Below, in pieces: positions 9,833 to 20,717 of a stretch of 26,768 nucleotides of DNA. Under the pieces are notes generated by a model, which saw only the letters and a program-made list of their open reading frames with translations, was not told the origin of the DNA and searched no databases. Position numbers and translations under genes: made by a program. This stretch comes from Vitrella brassicaformis (lineage: Eukaryota; Sar; Vitrellaceae): positions 192,885 through 219,652 of the forward strand of contig CDMY01000305.1 in assembly GCA_001179505.1 (NCBI GenBank), read 5' to 3'. Within the stretch, counting starts at the first letter, position 1. Each line of letters starts with the position of its first letter.

Positions 9833-12146
9833 TCACGCACGCCGAGGCGCCTGTGCCGGCCACCCTCTCTCACCCACCGCCTGCCCGCCTTGCCCAGCCC
9901 CGGTCACTTCCACCACACTCTTCCACCACTGCACCAGCACTGCCACCATCCGTCCGCCCTTGCCAATCTCGGCGTTGCCCACCACCTCTCGATTGCTGGC
10001 CGTCCTGGTGGCTGCCTGCTTGACGAAATGGTCGACGGCAGCACTCACGCGGCGTTTGAGAAGCGAATCGGCACGGGCAGCCGACGGGTCGTGGAGGAAC
10101 GAGCCGACCTTGCATGCGATTGCCATCGCCTCCTGTGGGCCGAATGTGAAGCTGGACGGGGAGGGATGAGGGTGAGCGCCATCGTGGTGGGGCACCGCGG
10201 GCAGCAGGCAGCCGAGGCCTGAACCTGCAGCCCGCACAGACAGGCACACAGGGAGAGCGAGACGATGCCCTGACGATCAATAGCAAAGGTTGCTGACCAT
10301 GGATGCTGAAGTACGGCGGCGGTGGTTGGCCTCTGCAGTGGGTCGTTGGCCGTCATCCATCCGATGAGGGCCTTCATGTCGGCGGATATGTCACGATAAA
10401 ATGGCCCGGCCTGAATGCACGGCGCAATGGCATGGATACACATGCTCACATTTATAGTTGGCTGCCCACTAACCGGCTCTACGGTGTTTGCCTCCCTGTC
10501 TTGCACTGATACCCCCATATCTCCGTCACTCGGCCGTCGTCACATATGAAGATGAAGAGGTCATGCAAGGGGGAAGCTGCTGACGGCGGGCTAGTTCGAG
10601 GTCCATTGTGGCCATAGTCCATGAGCAAACGAAGCATCCGCCCCAATGAGAAGACCGTCGCCTTTTCCGCCGCGAACACGCGATAGCAGCATAATGTCTG
10701 CACGCACAATAGAGGATGCGCATGGATGTATGTCCTCTAGATTTCTGCTAGCTGACCTCGGGCGCCATGAAAAACCTCACACCCCGAGCCTCCTCGCCGC
10801 CGTACACGAGCCCACCCTGTTTGTGTCAGTCAAGACACACATCCACATATCCGACATACACGTATTTCATCATTTAGACATTAAGTACGTGTTTTGGATC
10901 GAAGAAAGGTGCGTTGTCGAAGTCGATCAGCTTTGGCATGTTCTTGGCGTCGAACAGAATCTTATCAAGGTGCTGATCTCTGAATGATACCACGACACAC
11001 GCCACATGCGACACACGAATGCATGATGCGTACGTGTGCCTGCCAACGTACCCGTGGTAAATGCCCTTCTGGATGACAGGCGTCATCCACTGGCGTGCCA
11101 CGTCCTCACTGATGCAGGACTTGTAGGCCTCGTCTCGATGGCGCTCCTCAAGTCTGTACAGCAGGCTCCCGCCTGGCAGCATGTCGGTCTCCAGGTAGCT
11201 GACCTCGGCGAAGTGATCAACCTACAGCATTCATCCACCCATGCATTGAGTGTGTGTGTGTGTCTAAATGGTTGCTTACCGCATACAACTCGGCCACCCC
11301 CGGTATGTCCTTGGCAGCCTCCATGATGGAGATCTCACGCTGGACATCACCCATAAAGTCGGCCTCGTGCATCATGCGCAGGGCCACCACCTTGTCGTCC
11401 TTGTCGTGCTTCACCCCACTCCGTGGGCTTCTTCCTGAGTGCTGTGGTTACTTTTGCGATCGTATTCCACGTGTCAGGGAGGCCACGCTGCAGGGCAAAT
11501 GCCACGACACCCAGCGCCTTGAAAAAAGCCGCGAGGCCCTCCTGCAGCGGGGCGGCCTACTGCACAAAGAGTACGGAAGCATCAGAATGCACGTAAACGC
11601 GTCGATGGGTCACTCACCACATCTCCATGTCGTCTCCCATCAGCGATGCGTGAGATGAGGACACTCAGGAATCGCTCATGGCCATAGTCAGCATTCTGAA
11701 TGCACACAACACACAAATACGCATCCAATCGTGGCTGCCTATTGGGAGTACTGCACGTTGTTGTACTATCGTATCAGATTGTCGAGCTCGATCCCAGGCG
11801 CCCCACGTCGCGTCAAGAGGCCAGGGGAGACCGGCACGCAGCACTCGGGTCCACGGCGAAGAGAAGGGCGATGAGACGCGGCAGCTGAAGGGAACAAAAC
11901 ATGCAGAGAAGGATTTCTTTTGTGTACTTTTGTGCCTGTTTGTGCGTCTGTCTGTCTGTTATCACTGACCGGTATGCGTACCTGGCACAACAGTGAGGCC
12001 TCGAGAAAGCATCTCCCTCGTTGCCACCAGCCGCCGCTCTCTGCAGAGCTCGCGGGCGGCGAGGTCTTCGAGTACGCCCGGCGACGAATTGATCAGCACA
12101 CGCAACAACCTGAAACAGAACTCCTCCGTTGTCAACTTCGACCCCA
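9833..12146 (-). CDS. Divergent protein kinase-like protein (probable pseudokinase), 5' end unresolved
   Basis: Well-supported exons in transcript order: about 11695-11618, 11556-11511, 11434-11280, 11221-11052, 10979-10889, 10816-10757, 10697-10513, about 10468-10275 and 10224-9833. A protein kinase fold is visible. The beta-3 strand is VVALRMM, with Arg where the ATP-binding Lys should be. Helix C is DVQREISIME. The catalytic loop is HGDQHLDKIL in place of HRDxKxxN. The metal loop is LIDFDNA in place of DFG. MAPE matches APE, KATVFSLG matches the usual DVWSLG, and the C-lobe ends DPLQRPTTAAVLQHPW. No glycine-rich loop is recognisable. The catalytic-loop and DFG Asp are kept, but the Lys, the catalytic Asn and the DFG Gly are replaced. 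A helical N-terminal part (FLSVLISRIADG, LLRVLINSSPGVLEDL) lies in exons between about 11700 and 12146 whose joins I could not settle. The helical C-terminal tail ends at 9833. Confidence 0.7.
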
Positions 12147-12716
12147 CTCATTGATTCACTTAGAGGGGGGAGGTGCTGATTGCTGGAAGGCGTGGAAACA
12201 ACTTGAGGAGTGAGTCCATCTTGCACACCGCGGAGCGGAGTCGCGGTGAAATCAACCGAAGAACGAAATTAGCCGTCCTGTACAGGCCCTACGATTTCCT
12301 CATCCTCGTCGCGCCCGCTCCGGCGGCCGGGCAAGCCCTTCACGTACTTGTTGCAGCGAAGAGCGCCATCATCGACCCGCTCGCCCTGGTCTTTGTGTCG
12401 TCGCTGCAATTGTGGGACAAAACCGTCTCCTGTCTGCACCTCGGGCGAGAATTCCTGTCATCGAGATTTCTCGCCGCCTTCATGCGGCCTCCTCACTATC
12501 CACGGTTGGAGGAAGCTATGAATGCGATCCATCCCTTGCGAGCTTGAAATCGCAAGAATCGGCTCTTCCCCGGCAGCGCTTCTTCAGGCGCAGACCTGCC
12601 TCACTGAGCCTTCTCCATCCGTTTCTCTCTGACTGATCTGCGCAGAATGGCGAGATCTTGTTTGTGGATGCGGCTATTCGGTTGAGCCTTATCTTTCCTC
12701 GACGCAGGCTGTGGAG
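12147..12716. other. Divergent intergenic region between gene 5 and the transporter
   Basis: This region must hold the promoters and 5' leaders of two divergent genes and possibly the first exon of gene 5; an ATG on the - strand at 12219 opens MDSLLK but no donor of the right phase follows. A + strand ORF at 12173-12547 is open but lacks splice signals and recognisable domains. Nothing else is supported. Confidence 0.45.
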
Positions 12717-15700
12717 ATGACCACAGGCGGCAGCACGTCCGAGCCTCGACAGCAGAAGAAGAATATATGGCGACGAATGGTGACAAAGAGCACACGCGAG
12801 CACACAGCAGTCTTCATTCTCCCTGTGTGTGTCCATTGTGTGTCCTGCATTTCACTGCAGGTGCGTCGCAAGCCGTCGCATCTCATCCGCGAGGAGCTCC
12901 ATCTTGACGCTGATGAACCACCCTCTGCCTCACTGACCGTCAGCGCACCACTCCCAACAGACTCACCGGTCGGGCTGCGCAAGTGCATCACCTTTGCCGA
13001 CCTCGTGCTCTTCGGCATCGGGGCCACTGTCGGTACCTGACAACCACACACACGACAAGAAGAGGAAGACGATCATAGCAGAGGTGGGCGTCGGTCTGGC
13101 TGCTTGTTGCAGGTGCGGGTATCTTTGTGGTGACTGGTGAGGGCGGCCGCATGGCTGGGCCGGGCCTCGTCTTGTCGTTTGTGACGGCCTGCGGCGGCTG
13201 CCTGCTCTCGGCGCTCGCCTACGCCGAGTTCGCCAGCGACATTCCCAGCGCGGGATCGGCCTACACATTCGTCTACAGCAGCCTCGGGGAGCTGTTTGCT
13301 TTTCTCAACGGTCTTTTCCTCGTCATGGAGTACGGCCTCTCAGGTAGAGATGAACACACTCATTGATTGGGGCGAGAAGAATCGTGGCTGCCTTTGTGTG
13401 TGTCCATCCATCCATCCATCCGTTAGGTGCTGCTATTGCTAAGGGCTGGACGGCCTACGTGACGAGCCTGTTGTCATACAAGAATGCCGATGGCGAGGTC
13501 ATCAACTACCTGCCACCATTCCTCAGAGATTACCAGGTGCACAGCACAGCACACCGATCACACGGACACACAGGGATCGATGCGGTGCACGTGGTCTCTT
13601 TGCCGGCCAGGTAAACGACTGGCTGAGTTGGTCTCCCCTGTCTGGGCTGCTGGTGCTCTTCCTGACGGCGATATCGGTGTTGGGCATCAGCAGCACCAAG
13701 GCCTTCAACGGATGCATCACTTTCCTGAACATCGCTCTCATACTCATCTTCGTCGCGACCGGGCTCAGATACACCAGCGCCAGCAACTGGGTAAAACAGA
13801 AAGACAACTGATGCATCCAGGCGGCTGACCATGGCATGTGTCAGGATCCCTTCTTCCCCGGCCACTTTAGCGGCGTCATGCAGGCCGCTGGCGTGGTCTT
13901 CTTTTCCTACATCGGCTTCGACTCAGGTAGGTGGGTGGTGCGTGTGGCTGGATGTTTCCATTCCCTCGGGAGTGTGTGTGTGTCATCCTCTACTCAGTGA
14001 CGACGTTGAGTGAGGAGGTTGCGGACAAGCGCATCATCCCGCTGGCCATCTTTGCGTCCCTCTTCATCGTCACCACCCTATACTGCCTCACCAGCATTGT
14101 ACTCACAGGCAAGACATGTCAAGCGGCACCACACCACACCACACACACCGACATGGCGCCTCTTGATGAATGAATGGTTTTTACCGTTTGGTTAGGTATG
14201 GTGGCCTCCCCCGAGTTGGATCTCGGCACGCCCCTCGCGTCAGCATTCAAAAAACACGGAGCAAACGCACTCGCATTCCTCGTGAGCAAGCGTGACACCG
14301 GCAGTCGATCCATGGATGGATGGATGGATGTGTTTGTATCCGTGTGTCCATGTGTGTGTCAGGTGTCCTTGGGCGCTGTGACGAGCACCATGGCCACGAG
14401 CCTGGCGAGTCTGGTGGGGCAGCCGCGGATATTCTATCGCATGAGCTGCGACGGCCTGCTCTGGCCAATATTCGGTCAGCGTCCACACACCTGTGGCTGT
14501 GACACATCCATCCTTTCTCACGTGTGTATGTGGATTGTGCGTGAGGATTGGATGCAGCCAAGGTTGACCGTCAGCGGCAGATCCCCTTCTATGGCGCCCT
14601 CATCAGCGGCATCTCGTGTGCGCTGCTCAGCGCCCTTGTCAACTTCGGTTGGATAAGAAGAGACACACAGCACGCCCTCCACCTCCCCCCATCAATCGTC
14701 GCCCTGCTCTTCTCCAGGTGCTTTGGTTGACGTTATATCTGCCGGGACGTTGCTGGCATTCACCTCGGTGTGTGCGGGTCTCATCATCAGGCGGGCCGAC
14801 AGCCCCACCGACCAGCATCAGCAGGTGCCGAGATACGAGGCCGTTCCCACAGAGGAGGACCCCTCCACAGCCCCGCCCCTATCCACCATCGACAGCAGCA
14901 TTGACAACATGTCATCGTCGCCGGATCTCTCCGTCAGTGAGCCATCCAGCCCCCAGGCGGCCAACGACACGCCATCTGCAGCAGCATCGCCGCAGCCAAG
15001 GAGAGCAAGTGATGGGTCGAGCGGGAGGGTGGGGCATGTGCGAGACATGGGTGCCGAAGGGGCGACGGCAGCGAGGGTGCGGTGGAAGGCGCGGCTTGGG
15101 TGGGCGGTGGGTGGGTACTTCTCATCGTGCATTGCGTTTGGCTACGCTGTGGTAGGAAGGAGACCAAAAGTCTGCCACGACTGTCTCTATGCATCAGTGT
15201 GTCTATATCGATGTATGCAGGCCAGCACCACCTCGTCTCTCCTTGTCTTCGCAGCCGTCTTCCTTCTCATTTCGACCGCCGCGGCCGTCGCCTACTCCTA
15301 CCGCATGACCCTCAGGAGCCCCCCCGCTCCCCCACCTCACCCACCAGTACCGCCACCAGCCGCCCTCAGCGGCACCGCAGACCCATCAGTCGTGGGCCGG
15401 CCGTCCTCGCCCACATATCGTCCCAAACAGCGGCACTCGCTCGATGAGGAGGGAGAGAGCGGCGGCATTGAGATGACCGCCATGCCGTCGCGAGAGAGGG
15501 AAAGCGATGAGGGCGGGGTGGGACATGGCGGTGAGGGTGAGAAGTACATGAGGGGTGGTGGTGGTGGTGATGGTGATAACGGGTTTCGGTGTCCCTGTGT
15601 GCCGCTGCTGCCGATGGTTGGGATGCTCATCAACTGCTACCTTGTCTGCAGCTTAAAGGTACGCACACAGACAGACATGCCCACATATGTGTGTCAGGCA

Positions 15701-15823
15701 AAGAGCGTGTGTGTGTCTCAGGTGGATGCCTTTTATCGCTGTGTGGCGACTGTGGTCCTGGGTTTGGTCATCTACCTGGCATATGGCGTGCACCATAGCA
15801 CAATGGAGCGGCAATACAATTAA
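12717..15823 (+). CDS. CAT-type cationic amino-acid transporter (APC superfamily, SLC7-like)
   Basis: Thirteen exons: 12717-12779, 12861-13032, 13113-13343, 13427-13536, 13611-13790, 13845-13926, 13998-14108, 14196-14281, 14363-14474, 14558-14647, 14718-15151, 15221-15658 and 15722-15823. They sum to 2211 nt (736 residues). Family signatures in order: FADLVLFGIGATVG-GAGIFVVTG in TM1, YAEFASDIPSAGSAYTF, GELFAFLNGLFLVMEYGLS, FFSYIGFDS, TLSEEVADKRIIPLAI, GQPRIFYRMSCDGLLWP, VISAGTLLAFT, and near the end CVPLLPMVGMLINCYLV and IYLAYGVHHS. Members of this family carry Arg, Lys or other amino acids across the plasma or vacuolar membrane. Two low-complexity inserts are unusual: a Ser/Pro/Asp-rich loop of about 85 residues in exon 11 and a Pro-, Arg- and Gly-rich loop of about 100 residues in exon 12. 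Intron 7 appears to begin with GC. Direction and substrate are inferred from the family. Confidence 0.95.
14109..14195 (+). other. Probable GC-AG intron in the transporter gene
   Basis: The exon ends CTCACAG and is followed by GCAAGA, the standard GC-donor context. The acceptor is TTTGGTTAG before GTATGGTG. This join gives LTGMVASP, matching the conserved LTG-hydrophobic end of this membrane segment in CAT proteins. The alternative GT donor at 14118-14119 (GTCAAG) keeps the same phase and would insert three extra residues. Confidence 0.6.
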
Positions 15824-16172
15824 GGAGGCCACTCACTGAGGGATGGAGGGAGGGCTATTTGCAATTTGGTCAATGAAGGCTGCACAGTGCACTCTTCGTC
15901 TCTTGCCGCTCAAGTGCATGAGCGACTGGTGGTGGTGTATAGCAGCGGTCGACGATGACACGTGCCATCGTGTGTATAGCTTGACTTGACCGACACACAC
16001 AATTGAATGATCTTTTCAAGCCTCAAAACATCACAATACTGATCGAACGGGCAAGAAAAGTCGCAGGCGCACATGCGAAATGCAACAACACGCTCCCACT
16101 ACTAAGCAGACCAAGAACTTGCATATCAGCCACCGATTCCCTTGGCTGTCCGTCCGTCCGTCTCGAGGTCGC
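15824..16172. other. Convergent intergenic region, nothing recognised
   Basis: About 350 nt lie between the transporter stop and the SBPase stop on the other strand. No exon is supported. It presumably holds both 3' untranslated regions. Confidence 0.5.
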
Positions 16173-17498
16173 TCAATTCGCTTTCAGGAATGCCTCAAAT
16201 CTGTCGACCTCCTCGGCAGTGCCGCAGCACATCGGCAGCCGATGCTCCATCTTCTCTATCGCCTGTATGAACGCACCCATTCACACCCACCCACACACAC
16301 AGCCAGCGTGAGTGAATGGTATGGGCGTCGCGTCCACTCATCATCAACTGACCACATCGAGGACGGATTTCTCCCCTCCCACAGTGGTCTTGCCGCCGGC
16401 CGCCTCGATCAGAAATGCGATGGGCGCACACTCGAAGACCAGCCGCAGCTTGGCCGGCGCCTTGTCGGAGGCAGGGTTGCAGAAGACACCCTGCCCCTGC
16501 ACACACATACACACGCATACGTGCGCGCGTGTGTGTGTTGTGTGGATGGATGGATGGATGTGTGTGTGTGTGTGGACGCACGTACCTTGACGAACAGCTG
16601 GTACACGTCGGGCACCAGGCCACCTGTGTACCGCAGCGTGTAGCGCTTCTCGAGCCAGTACTCGATTAGCTTCCGATAGGCCACACTGTCCTGGTTGGCC
16701 CGCAGGTTGGCCGGGGCGAAGATCTTGGCGCCTGAGGGTGCGATGGAGGTGGTGGGGCGGCTGAGGATCCACTGATCGGCGGCCTGCAGGGTGTACTCCT
16801 GAGGGGCTATGTTGTTGCCGGTGACGAGGAGGGTGGCGCGAGGGCCATACACAGCCAACATGCTCGCCACCTGCTGACGACCTGCAACACACAAGAGAGA
16901 GAGAGAGAGAGAGAACGTGCACCACACGGGAGCATAGCATGTGTTTGGATGGGTCTGAAAGCTGACTGACCTGTGACGCCGATGAGTGAGTCCTTTCCCT
17001 TCCATTCGAACCCGTTGGCGCCGATCTTCCATATGGCGATGATGGTGCCAACGGTCCAGTTGCAGTCGACAATGGAGCTGCCGTCCAGCGGGTCCCAACA
17101 CACCACATACCTCCCGCCCTCAACCAACTCCTGAATGACACACCAACCAGCCAACCAGCCAATATGAAGACAACAGAACCATACACGCCTGCACCTGCAT
17201 CACAGATCTGACTGATGTATCTGCTCACCTTGAGCTCGGGCTCCTCTTCACTCGCAGCCGCCTTGACGAGGCCGCATTTTTCGGCCTCGGCGAACATGAT
17301 CTTGTCGGCGATGACGTCCACCGTCAGCTGCACGTCGCCGAACTTGTTGGAGGTGCCCACAGAGGTCACCAGGGAGGTGCTCAGCGCCCTCGCGATGTCC
17401 TTGCATGCCTTCGCGAAAGTGCCGAGAAGGCTCTCGAGCTCGGGATCTTTGACCACCTTGAGGCCGTCCTCCAGCGCAGGGCCGCCAGCCGACGCCAT
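16173..17498 (-). CDS. SBPASE: Sedoheptulose-1,7-bisphosphatase
   Basis: Five exons in transcript order: 17498-17229, 17130-16971, 16881-16586, 16496-16353 and 16262-16173, totalling 960 nt (319 residues) with all phases consistent. It hydrolyses sedoheptulose 1,7-bisphosphate to the 7-phosphate in the regenerative phase of the Calvin cycle. The metal-binding signature [10 protein letters not shown] is followed by NWTVGTI, then [47 protein letters not shown] and [20 protein letters not shown], closing with SVLDV. These match SBPase better than fructose-1,6-bisphosphatase ([14 protein letters not shown]-type, RYTGGMVPDV-type blocks). The N-terminus [12 protein letters not shown] shows no signal peptide or obvious plastid leader, and the plant redox pair (CGGTAC type) is absent from the N-terminal region. 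It may therefore be cytosolic, as apicomplexan SBPases are thought to be, or have an unseen upstream exon. Confidence 0.93.
16893..16915 (-). repeat. (AG)n microsatellite in SBPase intron 2
   Basis: About eleven AG units on the + strand, i.e. a (CT)n tract on the coding strand, lie just upstream of the acceptor and may serve as its polypyrimidine tract. Confidence 0.85.
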
Positions 17499-17967
17499 TC
17501 CGCTCCCTTTCTCCTCCCTACCTTTCTAAGCTCGCAAATGGGAGATGACTGATCTGACTGCATTAGCTGTCTGTCGGCGTGAGTGAGAGATGTAGGGCTC
17601 GTCATTGAAGCAGCATTCAACCGCACTCATTGCTTCGCGAGATGAGCCCCTTCACCGGTTCTCAGAGTCTCTGAGGAGGCCTCGGGCTGGTGCGGGTCGG
17701 TGCGGACAGACATCGCACAGCCCCTTCAGTCATTCTGCATCAGGTCCGTGCCGATCACTCGTTTGTGCAGCGGGATGATGAAAGAACACTCACTGGATGG
17801 ATGGACGGATGGATGGGGTGGCAGATGGTGCAGATTGACGGCGATTTGGTATCAATCAATTGATCTTTGATCATCTGGTAAGCATGAAACACGAGCTGAC
17901 GGCTGTGGCACATCCATTGCCTCGGTTCGCTGCTGTGCAGGTGTTTCCTTGTCGTGAATGAGTGAGT
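17499..17967. promoter_or_regulatory. Divergent intergenic region between SBPase and gene 8
   Basis: About 470 nt separate the two divergent ATG codons. No exon is supported on either strand. GGAT repeats occur near 17793-17815. The region should hold both promoters. Confidence 0.4.
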
Positions 17968-20717
17968 ATGGATACCATCATGACGAGCACACAGGCGGCA
18001 GCCGCAGGTGGGCTGGAGGCGGGCACCACCACACACGCATACACATGACGGCTCATGCAATCATGAGTGTGTAACATTCGTGTGTGTCAGCCGCCGGAGC
18101 TGGCAATTCGAGTAGCAGCGACACCCAAACGGAGCAGTCGGTGAGCCATCGCAATGAAGGCAGGCCTCCAATCAAGACACTCGTCACCGCATGATATCGA
18201 TGATGTCGCGTCTTGTATGCAGAGTCTTTTCGGCGACATCTACAGTACTTTCACTGGCCTGAGACGACTGCATTCGCAGTCAGATCTCGTGCTCCACAAA
18301 CACATCAGCCAGCACCCATTTCTCGTTTGTGTGTGTGCAGGGGCCGCCGGAAGGACTCAATTACCTGTCGACCAAGACCAAGGTGAGAGGGAGAGGGGCA
18401 CACGGAGGGGTGCGTGTGTGCGTTGTCTGACGTGTGTGTGTGTATGGTGTGTGCGTGTGTGTGCAGGAGTCGCCGATGAGCACATCTCGTGTGGAGATAG
18501 CCAAGGCGGCTCTGTCGGACCTCACTGCATCGATGCAGACGTACAACTCCGCCATATCGCGTCTGAAGGGCCTGGCACTGGTACGCAACGATGGACGAAG
18601 TTGCAGGTGTGGTGCACGCCGTGAACTTATCTAGGATGTGTGTGTGTGTGTGTGTGTGGTTTATGCACGCAGCTGGAGGGCAACGCCAAGTTGTTTGCAC
18701 TGGTCCCCAAGAAGACCACCACGCCAAATGAGAAGCCGGTACACACTGCACGTGGGCCTGTTGAGCCTTGCCCCCACCATGTGGCTGGTGTGTGGTGGTG
18801 TCTGCAGGCCGATGTCGGTGCCGAGAGCTCCCGTAACGATGCCACGTCATCGTCGCCGTCCGCTGCTGCTGCTGCTGGTGGTGGTGGTCCTGCCGCTTGC
18901 CCCGACCCACAGCTGTTCGTGCAGCGGCTGTACAGGCTGCCAACCGAGCTCCACCACACCCTCGCCAAATGGATCGGGTCAGAGGGCAAGGAGGCCGCCA
19001 CCCTCAAGCTCAGCACCACCATGGCCAACACATCACATGCCGGCAGCAGTGCCGTGGAGACCGCCGTGACGGCCGCCATCGACGGCCTCATCAACGATGA
19101 GCACAAGCGACTGACGGACATCATCGACTACCAACCACTCCGTCAGTCGGCCAGTCGCCGTCGCGTGTCCCGGCTCATTCGGCTGCGGTATGTCCTCGAG
19201 ATGGGGGGCGACTGGTCGGGCAGTGTGCCGCTGCTTCGACTGGCCAAGAACTGCAAGCGCATCCAGCAGTTGCCCCTCCAGCTGAACGAGGGCGATGTGG
19301 GGCGTGCGGGCAGCAGGGCGGACATTGACAGCCGGCCGGCGAGTATGCGGCAGTATGGCCTGATTGGCCATCGTCTGGGCTTGGAGATGACACGACGGGC
19401 GGGGTGGGAGTGGCTGGGATGGCTCTGGGTGAGCATGCACACGCGTGAGACGGTCCCGGCCCGCTACAGAGATGCCTTCAATCCTGCCGACCCTCCCTGC
19501 GACGGTAAGATAAGCGATTACGTGGGAAATCTGACACGTTTACCTGTGTCGTGTTCTCCTTTGGCTGTCTGCAGGCTCTGTGTATCGTATAGCAGATGGA
19601 TATCATGTGTATCGTAGCTTCCACGAATTGGCGACAGACAGGTACGCAACCAACAGCTGCGAACACAGCATGGCAGCGTTTTGCCTTCCCTGCCTTCTCC
19701 CAGGATCGTCGCCCCCCCTGCCACCTGGAGGATTGAGCTACCGGCGCGGCGTCGTGTGGGACCGCCCTACCATCCTGCGTCGTCTGCTGCATCTGTTCGC
19801 ATCGCTGAGCTCATGGCCCAGCCGACGCGAATTTGGGGCGGCCACACCATCGACCGCGACTGCAACTACTCCAACGGCACCAACTACCGCATCGTCATCC
19901 TGTGCGGCGACCACGCAGCCGATGACTTCGCGGCATACATCACGATGGGCAAGGAGGAACATGGAGAGACATACATCGACCTCTTCAGCAACGAGGGGCC
20001 CCAGGGCGACGGCAAAGGTGTTGCGGACAGTCCCCAGGCGGCGGTGCTGGCTCGCACGAGGATGGGCGGCGATGCATGGCTGATCCCGCAGCTCAGCGAG
20101 GCGATACCTACAGGTGTGAACGAGCATACAGGGGAGGACAGGAAGAACAGACCTATTTGTGGGTTGTATTGTGTCCAGGTGGTCGTGGTGAGAGTGGAGG
20201 CCGCTCTGCAGACGACCCACCCGCACCCGCGCAGCCCTCGTCAGACATGGTAAACCCAATGAAGCCCTTGCTGCGTTTGTTTGGTATCGCTATCTGCTCT
20301 GGGTGCGTGTCTCTGTGGGCGTGTCAGGGGTACACCGTCCCTGATGCTGCCGCTGCTGGTGATGTTGGTGTCGGTGATGGTGTTAGTGGCGGGTCCAACG
20401 AGGGCGACATGCAGATGGGCAATTGGGAACTCGGTGAGTGCGCGTGGGGCAATCAATCGACACACAGGGTGACCTGCACACACTGGGGGGGGACAATGAG
20501 TGTGTCTTGTGTCAGATTCGGTGGCTGACGGTGCGGCGGGAGGCCCTCGAGGGCAGAAGCGCGGACGGTCCGATGAGGAGGCAACACTCCAGGGCAGCCC
20601 TCAGCCACACAACAGGTCACACACAGTCACAACAGACAACGGAAGCGACTGTTGATGTCTGTGTCTGTCTGTCCTGTGTGCAGCAAGCGGTTCGCTGCGA
20701 AGAGGCCCGACAAGTAG
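17968..20717 (+). CDS. Unknown 620-residue protein, probably nuclear or cytosolic
   Basis: Thirteen exons: 17968-18007, 18091-18140, 18223-18288, 18341-18382, 18467-18580, 18673-18738, 18808-19504, 19575-19641, 19704-20113, 20179-20249, 20328-20433, 20516-20615 and 20684-20717. They sum to 1863 nt with all phases consistent. I do not recognise a family. The N-terminus is Ala/Ser-rich, followed by an amphipathic helix (VEIAKAALSDLTASMQTYN). The large exon encodes a helical domain rich in Arg, Leu and Trp (SRLIRLRYVLEMGGDW, GWEWLGWLWVSMHTRE). Exons 8-9 encode a probably folded domain with YRIADGYHVYRSF, RIWGGHTIDRDCNYSNGTNY and YIDLFSNEGPQGDGKG. The C-terminus is Gly/Ala-rich and ends in basic clusters (GQKRGR, SKRFAAKRPDK) that could act as a nuclear localisation signal. 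No signal peptide or clear membrane segment is seen. The start at 17968 precedes a short Ala-rich exon and is the least certain point. Confidence 0.72.
18629..18658 (+). repeat. (TG)n microsatellite in gene 8 intron 5
   Basis: About eleven TG dinucleotides occur in the intron 18581-18672, upstream of its acceptor. Confidence 0.85.

Noticed and set aside
12173-12547. 124-residue + strand ORF upstream of the transporter
   Set aside because: No splice signals, domain or clear start context. It lies in the divergent promoter region and could be chance in GC-rich DNA.
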